This document shows, piece after piece, positions 16,249 to 25,384 of a DNA stretch of 64,000 nt (its first letter is position 1; each line of letters opens with the position of its first letter). The notes beneath the pieces are model-generated. The model saw nothing but the letters and a program-made list of their open reading frames with translations, did not search any database and had not been told where the DNA came from. Origin of the DNA: Enterobacteriaceae bacterium (GTDB taxonomy: Bacteria > Pseudomonadota > Gammaproteobacteria > Enterobacterales > Enterobacteriaceae); contig CABIZV010000008.1 of NCBI GenBank assembly GCA_902363335.1, positions 124,001-188,000 on the forward strand. Direction: 5' to 3'. The translations under genes and the position numbers were made by a program.

Positions 16249-17079
16249 GTGGCAAAACCGTCAACCAGCCTGCTGAAAAGACGCTTAGATATTGCGGAGA
16301 TCGTCCGAAAAAATGGAGAGATAAAAGTCGACGATCTGGCTGAGATGCTTGCCGTTTCTGGGGTCACTATCCGTAATGACCTGAATTATCTGGAGCAACA
16401 AGGCTACCTGAAGCGGTCGTTTGGCGGCGCGATTTATACTGCGCAGCAGGGTGCTCCGGTTGCTCAGACCCGCGAGCCTGCTGCTGTCATTGATAAAGCG
16501 CTGGAAACCGAAATGGCACGCCAGGTTGCCTCGCAGATAAACGAAGGTGAAACGGTATTTTTAGGGCCTGGATCGATCTTACGTAAGGTGATCCCCTTCC
16601 TTGCCAGTTATGAAGATATTTGTCTGCTGATGAACGATCTCGCACATGTTCCGCTTGCGCAGGAGTTTCTTAACGGTGAAAGCGTCCTGCTGGGAGGTGT
16701 ATTGAGCGCTGAAGGCAAAGAAGTTGAAGGCGAGTTGGCGTTAAACGCTTTTCGTCATTACCGACCTTCGCGGACGCTTATCGTCGTCGATCATATTGCC
16801 GAAGACGGTACGCTTAGCGTGAGAAACGAAACCCGAGCGCGTCTGCTTCATGAAGCCGTCAGCCAAAGTGAACGTGTGATTGCGGTTGTCGCAAGGCGGC
16901 CCGTTTATGGCGAGAAACGCTATGCCGTGGCCGAGTTACAGCGGTTAAGCGGCATTGTGACACCGCAGGTGGTGGCGGCGGAATACCACGCCCGTTTTCT
17001 CGCGGCGGGGCTGACCAACAGCTATACCAACAATGAATGCCTGACATGGCTCAACCCTGCGTTGCAAAAAGCGAAGTGA
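16249..17079 (+). CDS. DeoR-family regulator with atypical sensor domain
   Basis: The GTG start at 16249 has AAAAGG nine bases upstream; the product is 276 aa. The N-terminal helix-turn-helix (about 26-53, SGVTIRNDLNYLEQQG) is typical. In the C-terminal domain the sugar-phosphate loop, DSGTT in most relatives, is GPGSI (106-110). The usual VGxDGID segment is VVDHIAEDG, so the ligand may differ. It is divergent from gatY and followed after 10 bases by a PfkB sugar kinase. It is not recognisable as any K-12 protein; AgaR and GatR are only distant. Confidence 0.85.
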   Translation: MAKPSTSLLKRRLDIAEIVRKNGEIKVDDLAEMLAVSGVTIRNDLNYLEQQGYLKRSFGGAIYTAQQGAPVAQTREPAAVIDKALETEMARQVASQINEGETVFLGPGSILRKVIPFLASYEDICLLMNDLAHVPLAQEFLNGESVLLGGVLSAEGKEVEGELALNAFRHYRPSRTLIVVDHIAEDGTLSVRNETRARLLHEAVSQSERVIAVVARRPVYGEKRYAVAELQRLSGIVTPQVVAAEYHARFLAAGLTNSYTNNECLTWLNPALQKAK

Positions 17080-17089
17080 AGGAGCGGTG

Positions 17090-18040
17090 ATGAACGTGAC
17101 CATATGTACCATCGGCGAGCTGTTGGTGGAGTTCCTCGCCAAGGAAGAAAATCAGGGATTCTCGCGACCGGGGGAGTTCTGGGGGCCTTATCCCAGCGGT
17201 GCTCCGGCGATTTTTGCCGATCAGGTGGCAAAATTAGGTTTCGGGTCCGTTCTGTTTAGCTGTGTGGGCAGCGATGCTTTCGGTGAAATGAATATCGCGC
17301 GGCTGGAAAAAGATGGCGTCAACGTTGAGGGTATCGCGATGCTGCAAAAGGCGACTACTGGCAGCGCTTTTGTCAGCTATCGTAGTCAAGCGCAGCGGGA
17401 TTTCATTTTCAATATGCCCAACAGCGCCTGCGGTTTGCTGACGGCCGATCACATCGACGAAACGCTGTTAAATCAGTGCAATCACTTTCATATTATGGGT
17501 TCGTCTCTATTTTCATTCCGCATTATCGACGCCATGCGCAAGGCAATTGAGAACGTGAAATCGCGCAACGGCACGGTATCTTTTGATCCCAACATCCGTA
17601 AAGAGATGCTCAATATTCCGGAGATGTCGCAGGCCTTTGAGTACATTCTGGATTACACGGATATCTTTTTACCCAGCGACGGCGAGCTGGATTATTTTGG
17701 CCTGAATCGTGGGCGCGATGAGCTGGTGTTGGTCGACAAACTGCTTAAACGCGGCGTGAAACACGTGGTAATTAAACGTGGGCCGCGGGGGGCGAGCTAT
17801 TTTAGCAGTGAACAGACTCACCACGTTGCGGGCTTTAATGTTCCGGTGGTTGACCCTACCGGTGCGGGCGACTGTTTCGGTGCGACCTTTGTGAGCCTGT
17901 TCTTGTCAGGCATTCTGCCGCCAGAAGCGCTGAAATGGGCCAATGCCAGTGGTTCGCTGGCAATTGCGCAGCGTGGGCCAATGGAAGGTACCTCGACCCG
18001 TGCGCAAATTGAAGCGTTCCTTGCACAACACTCGGGTTGA
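17090..18040 (+). CDS. PfkB/ribokinase-family sugar kinase, possibly tagatose kinase
   Basis: The ATG at 17090 is preferred over the GTG at 17087, since GAAGGAG ends five bases before it; this gives 316 aa. The fold is ribokinase-like: substrate-lid region PSGAPAIFADQVAKLG (35-50), SFDPNIR (164-170) and the catalytic DPTGAGDCFGATF loop with Asp261. It resembles KdgK-type and tagatose kinases. Location beside a tagatose-bisphosphate aldolase makes tagatose a reasonable substrate, but this is not proven. It forms a two-gene unit with the DeoR-type regulator and converges on garD. Confidence 0.8.
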   Translation: MNVTICTIGELLVEFLAKEENQGFSRPGEFWGPYPSGAPAIFADQVAKLGFGSVLFSCVGSDAFGEMNIARLEKDGVNVEGIAMLQKATTGSAFVSYRSQAQRDFIFNMPNSACGLLTADHIDETLLNQCNHFHIMGSSLFSFRIIDAMRKAIENVKSRNGTVSFDPNIRKEMLNIPEMSQAFEYILDYTDIFLPSDGELDYFGLNRGRDELVLVDKLLKRGVKHVVIKRGPRGASYFSSEQTHHVAGFNVPVVDPTGAGDCFGATFVSLFLSGILPPEALKWANASGSLAIAQRGPMEGTSTRAQIEAFLAQHSG

Positions 18041-18067
18041 GAGGCGCAAAAACGCCAGGTTCGGGGA

Positions 18068-18154
18068 ATTCCCGGCGGCGCTGCGCTTGGCCGGGCTACC
18101 AGTACGACGCGGCACCTGGTGTAGCCCGGGCAAGGCGTTTACGCCGACACCGGG
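18068..18154. repeat. REP pair between convergent kinase gene and garD
   Basis: Two inverted REP-like palindromes (18070-18098, CCCGGCGGCGCTGCGCTTGG...; 18121-18152, GTAGCCCGGGCAAGGCG...) sit between the 3' ends of two convergent genes. This is the usual BIME position, where such elements stabilise 3' ends. Confidence 0.8.
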
Positions 18155-18166
18155 AGGTTCACCAAA

Positions 18167-19738
18167 TCAGGTCACCGGCGCTGGGTTAAACACCGCCAAT
18201 TGGTTGTGCAGCCCCCACTGATCCGAGAAGGTTTTCTTGCGGCCGCTCGCCACGTCGAGAATGAACTCGAACAGCTTCAAGCCCACATCTTCAATCGTTT
18301 CTTCGCCCGTTGCGATGGTGCCCGCGTTGATATCCATTAAGTCATACCAGCGATTGGCAAGCTCGGTACGGGTCGCCATTTTAATCACCGGCACTGCCAG
18401 CAGACCGTAAGGCGTGCCGCGACCGGTGGTGAACACCTGCACGGTGATCCCGGAGGCGACCTGTTGCGTACCGCACACAAAGTCGCTCGCCGGTGTTGCC
18501 GCGTAAATCAGGCCGCGTTTGGTCGGGCGCTGACCCGGCGATAACACTTCCACAATGGCGCTCTTGCCAGATTTTGCGATTGACCCCAGCGCTTTTTCGA
18601 CCACGTTTGCCAGCCCGCCTTTTTTGTTACCCGGAGACGGGTTGGCGCTGCGGTCGGTCTGCCCTAAGTCGAGATAGTTGTCGTACCAGGCCATCTCTTC
18701 GAGCAGGCGTTTGCCCACTTCTTCATTGATAGCGCGCGGCGTTAACAGGTGGATGGCATCACGCACTTCGGTCACTTCCGAGAACATCACGGTCGCGCCG
18801 CAGCGCACCAGCAGGTCGGAAGCGTAGCCAACCGCTGGGTTGGCGGTGACGCCGGAGAACGCATCGCTGCCGCCGCACTGCATACCCACCACCAGCTCGG
18901 AGGCCGGGCAGGTTTCACGCTGGCGTTGGTTAAGTTTTTCAAGGTGACGTTCGGCAACTTGCAGAATATCTTCTACCATCGATTTAAATCCGACGTGTTG
19001 CTCGTCCTGCAAACGCACGATGCTGGCGCTATCGACCGGGATGCTTTGCACATCTTCCGTCCCTTCCAGCAGACGTTCCGGTTGCAGCTTTTCACAGCCG
19101 AGGCCGACAACCATCACTTCGCCACCAAAGTTTGGGTTGAGGGCAAGGTTGTGGATAGTGCGAATCGGCACCACTGCCGCCGGGGCATTGATGGCTACGC
19201 CGCAACCGTATAAGTGATTAAGGCCAACCACGCCGTCAACGTTCGGGTATTTTGGCAGCAAATCGCGCTCAATAATTTTGACAACGTAATCCACCACGCC
19301 TGCCACGCAGTGAACGCTGGTGCTAATCCCCAGCAGGTTTTTGGTGCCCACGCTGCCATCGGCATTGCGGTAACCTTCGAAGGTATAGCCTTCAAGTGGC
19401 GGTAAAGGTTCCGGTACTTTGGTGGCCAGCGGCAGAGTGTTTAGCGGTGGCGCTTTTGGCAGCGTCACTGTGGATTCATCTATCCAGCTGCCTTTGACGA
19501 TGTCGCGCACCGCGTAGCCAATGACTTCGCCGTAGCGAATAATTTCACCGTTTTGAGGAATATCCACAAGGGCAACTTTATGGCCTTGAGGAATATGTTC
19601 GATTAATTCCAGCCCGTCAGGAAAACGTGTGCCTGCTTTTAGTCCGTTGTCGTTAACAATAATCGCAACGTTATCTGTTGCATGTACTTTTATATAAAAG
19701 GCAGTGGGTGACTCTTGTCTGATTTCAATGTTCGCCAT
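18167..19738 (-). CDS. garD: GarD, galactarate dehydratase
   Basis: This 523-aa protein matches the length of E. coli GarD. An N-terminal SAF-like domain (residues 1-90) is followed by the UxaA-family catalytic domain with LNHLYGCGVA, CGGSDAFSGVTANPAVG and NPSPGNKKGG. It dehydrates galactarate to 5-dehydro-4-deoxy-glucarate using iron. It is divergent from garP across a 409-base control region. In E. coli both sides are activated by CdaR. Confidence 0.97.
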   Translation of the reverse strand: MANIEIRQESPTAFYIKVHATDNVAIIVNDNGLKAGTRFPDGLELIEHIPQGHKVALVDIPQNGEIIRYGEVIGYAVRDIVKGSWIDESTVTLPKAPPLNTLPLATKVPEPLPPLEGYTFEGYRNADGSVGTKNLLGISTSVHCVAGVVDYVVKIIERDLLPKYPNVDGVVGLNHLYGCGVAINAPAAVVPIRTIHNLALNPNFGGEVMVVGLGCEKLQPERLLEGTEDVQSIPVDSASIVRLQDEQHVGFKSMVEDILQVAERHLEKLNQRQRETCPASELVVGMQCGGSDAFSGVTANPAVGYASDLLVRCGATVMFSEVTEVRDAIHLLTPRAINEEVGKRLLEEMAWYDNYLDLGQTDRSANPSPGNKKGGLANVVEKALGSIAKSGKSAIVEVLSPGQRPTKRGLIYAATPASDFVCGTQQVASGITVQVFTTGRGTPYGLLAVPVIKMATRTELANRWYDLMDINAGTIATGEETIEDVGLKLFEFILDVASGRKKTFSDQWGLHNQLAVFNPAPVT

Positions 19739-19861
19739 TGTCCAGCACTCTCCAGCTACGGGGTAAAAAGAATAATGTTTAAAAGTGTTTCGCTTCTGGT
19801 TATTTAAAATAAAAACACGGTCAGGATGGAATAAAGCATGTCAGGTGTTTGATTATGAAAA

Positions 19862-19877
19862 TGTGATATAGATCACT
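19862..19877. promoter_or_regulatory. CRP-cAMP site between garD and garP
   Basis: TGTGATATAGATCACT matches the CRP consensus except for the last base and is a near-perfect dyad. It lies in the 409-base garD/garP divergent region (19739-20147), about 124 bases from the garD start. Nothing else in the region was recognised with confidence; CdaR boxes are expected but I could not define them. Confidence 0.7.
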
Positions 19878-20147
19878 CATTATCGTCATGCCCCGCAGGG
19901 TAAGGGTAGCAAAGGTTGAAATTGTGCATCAGCGCTCAGTGTTGTGTGCATCTGCTCAATTAAATGATTTTATAAAGTCATTAAATTGGATGATTGCACA
20001 ATGCCTGGTCAAGGCTTCATGATTATACTGAATCTCGATTTCATGGTGTCTTATTTTTGTCGATAGTTTATTGCCAATAAATAGTCAGCGAAATACGCCT
20101 TAATAAAAACAATACAATTAAGGTGACCTGTACCCGAGGATAATAAA

Positions 20148-21488
20148 ATGATGCACGATACCGCAGATGCTGCTGAAATAAAAAAAGGTATGCCAACCCG
20201 ATATTTAATTTTACTGATTATTTTTATTGTTACGGCTGTGAACTACGCAGACCGTGCGACGCTCTCTATTGCAGGTACGTCGGTTGCAAAAGAGCTGAAT
20301 CTTGACGCGGTATCGATGGGATATATCTTCTCTGCATTTGGCTGGGCATACCTGCTGATGCAGATTCCCGGTGGCTGGCTGCTGGATAAATTTGGATCGA
20401 AGAAAGTCTATTCCTACAGTCTATTCTTCTGGTCGTTGTTCACGTTTTTGCAGGGGTTTATTGGCTTTTTCCCGCTAGCATGGGCTGGCGTCTCCATGTT
20501 CTTCATGCGTTTTATGCTGGGCTTTTCTGAAGCGCCTTCCTTTCCGGCTAACGCTCGCATTGTGGCGGCCTGGTTCCCGACCAAAGAGCGTGGTACTGCC
20601 TCTGCTATTTTCAACGCTGCGCAATATTTCTCGTTAGCGCTGTTCTCTCCACTGCTCGGCTGGCTAACCTTTGCCTGGGGTTGGGAGCATGTGTTTACCG
20701 TAATGGGCGTGATTGGCTTCGTGCTGACCGGCCTGTGGATCAAGTTCGTCCATAACCCAACCGACCATCCACGGATGACCCAGGAAGAGCTGAAGTTTAT
20801 TGCGGACAACGGCGCAGTGGTTGATATGGACCACAAAAAGCCGGGTAGCGATGCTGCTAAAGGTCCGAAAATGGATTACATCAAGCAATTGCTCAGCAGC
20901 CGTATGATGTTAGGTATCTTCTTCGGGCAGTACTTCCTGAACACCATCACCTGGTTCTTCCTCACCTGGTTCCCGATTTATCTGGTGCAGGATAAAGGCA
21001 TGTCGATTCTAAAGGTTGGGATGGTCGCATCCATTCCGGCTCTATGCGGCTTTGCCGGCGGGGTACTGGGCGGTCTGTTCTCTGATTATTTGATCCGTCG
21101 CGGTTGTACGCTGACCTTTGCGCGTAAGCTGCCTATTGTCCTCGGCATGCTGCTGGCCTCAACGATTATTCTGTGCAATTACACCGATAATACGGCGCTG
21201 GTGGTGGCCCTGATGGCTCTCGCATTCTTCGGTAAAGGCTTCGGCGCGCTGGGCTGGCCGGTTATCTCCGATGTGGCGCCAAAAGAAATTGTTGGACTGT
21301 GCGGCGGGATGTTTAACGTCTTCGGCAACGTAGCCTCTATCGCCACTCCGCTGGTCATTGGCTATATCGTCAGCGAGCTGCACTCCTTTAATGGTGCACT
21401 GATTTTTGTAGGCTGTTCCGCCTTGATGATGATGGTGTGCTACCTGTTCGTGGTAGGCGACATTAAGCGTCTGGAATTGCGGAAATAA
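20148..21488 (+). CDS. garP: GarP, galactarate/glucarate transporter (MFS)
   Basis: This 446-aa major-facilitator protein of the anion:cation symporter family (E. coli 444 aa) starts at 20148 with GAGGATAA upstream. It has 12 predicted membrane segments with the signatures NYADRATLS, GGWLLDKFGSKKV and FFGKGFGALGWPVISD. It brings galactarate, glucarate or glycerate into the cell. It is first in garP-garL-garR-garK, with garL 26 bases downstream. Confidence 0.96.
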   Translation: MMHDTADAAEIKKGMPTRYLILLIIFIVTAVNYADRATLSIAGTSVAKELNLDAVSMGYIFSAFGWAYLLMQIPGGWLLDKFGSKKVYSYSLFFWSLFTFLQGFIGFFPLAWAGVSMFFMRFMLGFSEAPSFPANARIVAAWFPTKERGTASAIFNAAQYFSLALFSPLLGWLTFAWGWEHVFTVMGVIGFVLTGLWIKFVHNPTDHPRMTQEELKFIADNGAVVDMDHKKPGSDAAKGPKMDYIKQLLSSRMMLGIFFGQYFLNTITWFFLTWFPIYLVQDKGMSILKVGMVASIPALCGFAGGVLGGLFSDYLIRRGCTLTFARKLPIVLGMLLASTIILCNYTDNTALVVALMALAFFGKGFGALGWPVISDVAPKEIVGLCGGMFNVFGNVASIATPLVIGYIVSELHSFNGALIFVGCSALMMMVCYLFVVGDIKRLELRK

Positions 21489-21514
21489 GTCACGACTCAC
21501 TTAAGGTAAAGAAA

Positions 21515-22285
21515 ATGGATAACGCGATTTTCCCTAATAAATTCAAAGCAGCACTGGCTGCAAAAGAAATCCAGATTGGTTGCTGGTCAGCACTGTCTAG
21601 CCCAATCAGTACGGAAGTTTTAGGTCTGGCTGGGTTCGATTGGTTGGTTCTCGACGGCGAACATGCGCCGAACGATGTCACGACGCTTATCCCACAGCTG
21701 ATGGCGTTAAAAGGCAGCGCTAGCGCGCCGGTGGTTCGCATCCCAACCAACGAGCCGGTGATTATCAAACGTATGCTGGATATCGGTTTCTACAACTTCC
21801 TGATTCCGTTTGTGGAAACCCAGGAAGAGGCGGTGCAGGCGGTCTCGTCCACCCGTTATCCGCCGGAAGGTATTCGCGGCGTCTCCGTGTCTCACCGCGG
21901 CAACATGTTTGGCACCGTGCCGGATTACTTTGCGCAGTCGAACAAGAACATCACCATCCTGGTACAAATCGAAAGCCAGCTGGGCGTGGATAACGTGGAT
22001 GCCATTGCGGCTACCGAAGGCGTAGATGGGATCTTTGTTGGCCCAAGCGATTTAGCGGCAGCACTCGGCCATCTTGGCAATGCATCACACCCGGAAGTGC
22101 AAAAAGCGATTCAACATATTTTTGCCCGTGCCAAAGCGCACGGTAAACCAAGCGGCATCCTGGCACCGGTTGAAGCCGATGCGCGCCGTTACCTGGAATG
22201 GGGCGCCACCTTTGTGGCCGTGGGCAGCGATCTGGGCGTGTTCCGCGCTGGAACCCAGAAGTTAGCTGACGCTTTTAAAAAATAA
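21515..22285 (+). CDS. garL: GarL, 5-keto-4-deoxy-D-glucarate aldolase
   Basis: This 256-aa class II aldolase of the HpcH/HpaI family matches the length of E. coli GarL. Family motifs are LDGEHAPND, VETQEEA, VQIESQLGVDNVDAI and VGPSDLAAALGH. It splits 5-dehydro-4-deoxy-D-glucarate into pyruvate and tartronate semialdehyde, using a divalent metal. It is the second gene of the gar operon. Confidence 0.97.
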   Translation: MDNAIFPNKFKAALAAKEIQIGCWSALSSPISTEVLGLAGFDWLVLDGEHAPNDVTTLIPQLMALKGSASAPVVRIPTNEPVIIKRMLDIGFYNFLIPFVETQEEAVQAVSSTRYPPEGIRGVSVSHRGNMFGTVPDYFAQSNKNITILVQIESQLGVDNVDAIAATEGVDGIFVGPSDLAAALGHLGNASHPEVQKAIQHIFARAKAHGKPSGILAPVEADARRYLEWGATFVAVGSDLGVFRAGTQKLADAFKK

Positions 22286-22321
22286 CCCCTGGCGAATTAC
22301 TGCAAAATTGAGGAAATGACG

Positions 22322-23206
22322 ATGAAAGTTGGCTTTATTGGTCTGGGCATCATGGGTAAACCAATGAGTAAAAATCTGCTGAAAGCAGGTTACTCGCTGG
22401 TGGTTTCTGATCGTAATCCTGAAACGGTTGCTGAACTGATTGCCGCGGGCGCGGAATCGGCGACAACGGCAAAAGCGATTGCCGAGCAGTGTGATGTGAT
22501 AGTCACCATGCTGCCAAACTCTCCACACGTTAAAGACGTTGCGCTGGGTGAAAACGGCATTATCGAAGGGGCAAAACCGGGCACCGTGCTGATTGATATG
22601 AGCTCGATTGCTCCATTGGCAAGCCGTGAAATTAGCGATGCGCTGAAGGCGAAGGGCGTGGATATGCTCGATGCGCCGGTCAGCGGCGGCGAACCAAAAG
22701 CTATCGACGGCACGCTGTCGGTGATGGTGGGCGGCGATAAGGCGATCTTCGACAAATATTATGATCTGATGAAAGCGATGGCAGGCTCCGTGGTGCATAC
22801 CGGCGAAATTGGTGCGGGCAACGTGACCAAGCTGGCAAATCAGGTGATTGTGGCGCTGAATATCGCTGCGATGTCGGAAGCGTTGACGCTGGCAACTAAA
22901 GCGGGCGTCGACCCGGATCTGGTGTATCAGGCAATCCGTGGCGGCCTGGCTGGCAGCACCGTGCTGGATGCGAAAGCGCCGATGGTCATGGACCGCAACT
23001 TCAAGCCGGGCTTCCGTATCGATCTGCACATTAAAGATCTGGCCAACGCGCTGGATACCTCCCACGGCGTCGGTGCGCAGCTGCCGCTGACGGCGGCGGT
23101 GATGGAGATGATGCAGGCGCTGCGTGCCGACGGTCTGGGAACCGCCGACCATAGCGCGATTGCGTGCTACTACGAGAAACTGGCGAAAGTCGAAATTTCT
23201 CGCTAA
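22322..23206 (+). CDS. garR: GarR, tartronate semialdehyde reductase
   Basis: The start at 22322 (MKVGFIGLGIMG, 294 aa, as in E. coli) is preferred over the ATG two codons earlier because the TTGAGGA site is then properly spaced. This beta-hydroxyacid dehydrogenase carries the NAD(P)-binding GLGIMGKPMSKNL, substrate motif DAPVSGGEPKA and catalytic Lys in GAGNVTKLANQ. It reduces tartronate semialdehyde to D-glycerate. A REP-like sequence lies before garK. Confidence 0.97.
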   Translation: MKVGFIGLGIMGKPMSKNLLKAGYSLVVSDRNPETVAELIAAGAESATTAKAIAEQCDVIVTMLPNSPHVKDVALGENGIIEGAKPGTVLIDMSSIAPLASREISDALKAKGVDMLDAPVSGGEPKAIDGTLSVMVGGDKAIFDKYYDLMKAMAGSVVHTGEIGAGNVTKLANQVIVALNIAAMSEALTLATKAGVDPDLVYQAIRGGLAGSTVLDAKAPMVMDRNFKPGFRIDLHIKDLANALDTSHGVGAQLPLTAAVMEMMQALRADGLGTADHSAIACYYEKLAKVEISR

Positions 23207-23212
23207 GGACGT

Positions 23213-23275
23213 GGTGCCCGGTGGCGGTACGCTGACCGGGCCTACACAGTAGGCCACGCCATCCGGCGTCGTGCG
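23213..23275. repeat. REP-like sequence between garR and garK
   Basis: Imperfect inverted segments (GCCCGGTGGCGGTACGCTGA... and ...GGCCACGCCATCCGGCGTCG) fill the short garR-garK gap. It probably forms an intra-operon BIME that affects the garR/garK mRNA balance. Confidence 0.6.
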
Positions 23276-23290
23276 CGAATAGGCTCAGAT

Positions 23291-24436
23291 ATGAAAATCG
23301 TTATCGCCCCAGACTCTTATAAAGAAAGTCTTTCTGCCTCTGAGGTAGCACAGGCAATAGAAAAAGGATTTCGGGAAATTTTTCCCCAGGCGCAGTTTGT
23401 CTCCGTGCCGGTCGCCGACGGTGGAGAAGGCACGGTTGAGGCGATGATCGCAGCCACGCAGGGGCAAGTGATGACCTCAACGGTCACCGGCCCTTTAGGC
23501 GATGCCGTTTTGGCCCAGTGGGGGCTCTCGGGCGACGGCAGTACGGCGTTTATTGAGATGGCGGCCGCCAGCGGTCTGGCGCTGGTGTCTCCTGAGTTAC
23601 GCAATCCGTTAATTACCACCTCTTACGGTACCGGAGAGCTTGTGCTACAGGCGCTGGAAAGCGGGGTGAAAAAAATCATTATCGGTATCGGCGGCAGCGC
23701 CACTAATGACGGTGGGGCCGGAATGGTACAGGCACTGGGGGCAAAACTGTGTGATGCCAATGGTGCTGACATCGGCTTTGGCGGCGGTAGCCTGATAAGC
23801 CTGAATCATATTGATATCAGCGGTCTTGATAGCCGCTTGCAGAATTGCAGCATCAAGGTGGCCTGTGATGTGACCAATCCGCTCACGGGCGCGTTTGGCG
23901 CATCCCGCATCTTTGGCCCACAAAAAGGGGCCAGCGAGGCGATGATTGTTGAGCTGGACAATAACCTTGCCCACTTCGCCGAGGTGATTAAAAAATCGCT
24001 GCGGGTGGACGTGAAAGAGGTTCCCGGCTCCGGCGCGGCTGGCGGTATGGGCGCAGCTTTAATGGCGTTTCTTGGCGCTGAGTTACGCAGCGGCATCGAG
24101 ATTGTTACCCAGGCGCTTAATCTGGAAGAACATATTCATGACTGCACGCTGGTGGTGACCGGGGAAGGTCGCCTTGATAGCCAGAGTATTCACGGTAAAG
24201 TGCCGGTTGGCGTCGCCAGCGTGGCGAAGAAATATCATAAACCGGTGATTGGCATTGCCGGTAGCCTGACCCGCGATGTCGGGATAGTGCATCAGTACGG
24301 CATTGATTCGGTGTTCAGCGTTTTGAACCGCATTGGCTCACTAGAAGAGGCATTTCGCGAGGCGTCGGACAACATTTACCTGACCTCGCGTAATGTTGCC
24401 GCGACGATTAAGGTGGGGATGCTCACTCAAGGGTGA
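23291..24436 (+). CDS. garK: GarK, glycerate 2-kinase
   Basis: This 381-aa type I glycerate kinase matches E. coli GarK in length. Conserved parts are IAPDSYKESLSA, PVADGGEGTVEA, GIGGSATNDGGAGM, CDVTNPL, FGPQKGA and VTGEGRLDSQS. It phosphorylates D-glycerate to 2-phosphoglycerate, ending the galactarate route. The stop codon lies within the rnpB promoter, which agrees with the known garPLRK-rnpB read-through in E. coli. Confidence 0.97.
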   Translation: MKIVIAPDSYKESLSASEVAQAIEKGFREIFPQAQFVSVPVADGGEGTVEAMIAATQGQVMTSTVTGPLGDAVLAQWGLSGDGSTAFIEMAAASGLALVSPELRNPLITTSYGTGELVLQALESGVKKIIIGIGGSATNDGGAGMVQALGAKLCDANGADIGFGGGSLISLNHIDISGLDSRLQNCSIKVACDVTNPLTGAFGASRIFGPQKGASEAMIVELDNNLAHFAEVIKKSLRVDVKEVPGSGAAGGMGAALMAFLGAELRSGIEIVTQALNLEEHIHDCTLVVTGEGRLDSQSIHGKVPVGVASVAKKYHKPVIGIAGSLTRDVGIVHQYGIDSVFSVLNRIGSLEEAFREASDNIYLTSRNVAATIKVGMLTQG

Positions 24437-24461
24437 CATCGTCGCGCAAACCCTCTATACT
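24433..24461 (+). promoter_or_regulatory. rnpB sigma-70 promoter
   Basis: A -35 element GTGACA (24433-24438) and -10 TATACT (24456-24461) are separated by 17 bases and lie 7 bases before the first rnpB nucleotide at 24469. The -35 overlaps the garK stop codon (24434-24436). This is a strong near-consensus promoter for a stable RNA. Confidence 0.85.
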
Positions 24462-24468
24462 TCGCGCC

Positions 24469-24850
<382 letters not shown>

Positions 24851-24854
24851 CTTT

Positions 24855-24880
24855 AAAAACCCCGCCTCGGCGGGGTTTTT
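24855..24880 (+). terminator. rnpB terminator
   Basis: AAAAACCCCGCC-TC-GGCGGGGTTTTT is a perfect GC-rich hairpin with a T-run, just after the mature 3' end of rnpB. The remaining 500 bases up to yhaO (24881-25384) are AT-rich with no gene I can support; they should contain the yhaO promoter. Confidence 0.95.
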
Positions 24881-25384
24881 GCTTTCCAGGAGCCGGGCTG
24901 CGCATGAGCGCATTATGCTAAATAGTTACCATATCCTTACAAAGAATAGAGTTATTAACTGAATCTGTTTAACTTTGTGATAAGCCTCATTTTTTTGCTT
25001 TTATAAAAGCAACATTTCATTAACCTTAACTTATGCGCTATCTCACACCTTCGTCTTACCTGAAGCCAGCCTGGAAAAGTACAGAAATCATAAAGACGTT
25101 AAAAAACAATACGTTATTTGGTTTAAAGAACGCATCAAAACAATCCATTCCTCTCTTTTTTCGTTAAAAGAGAAATTACAGGACTGATATTCCGCTGATA
25201 GGGGAATTATCTTCTCTTTCTGGCCCAGCCTGACGCAATAACCGGCAATCTTTTTCTCCTTAACCCGCGCTATTATTTACTCACTCTGAAAAAGGCAGTG
25301 AATATAACTGCAATATTCAGTTTTTCTGGAATATCAAACCGAATTAGAACAATAAACCCTACACACCAAGAGTGAGACTTTGTT

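Noticed and set aside
22262..23257. Long 331-codon minus-strand open frame over garR
   Set aside because: It is an exact antisense shadow of garR. The composition (many His, Arg and Gln) is typical of the complementary frame of a GC-rich gene.
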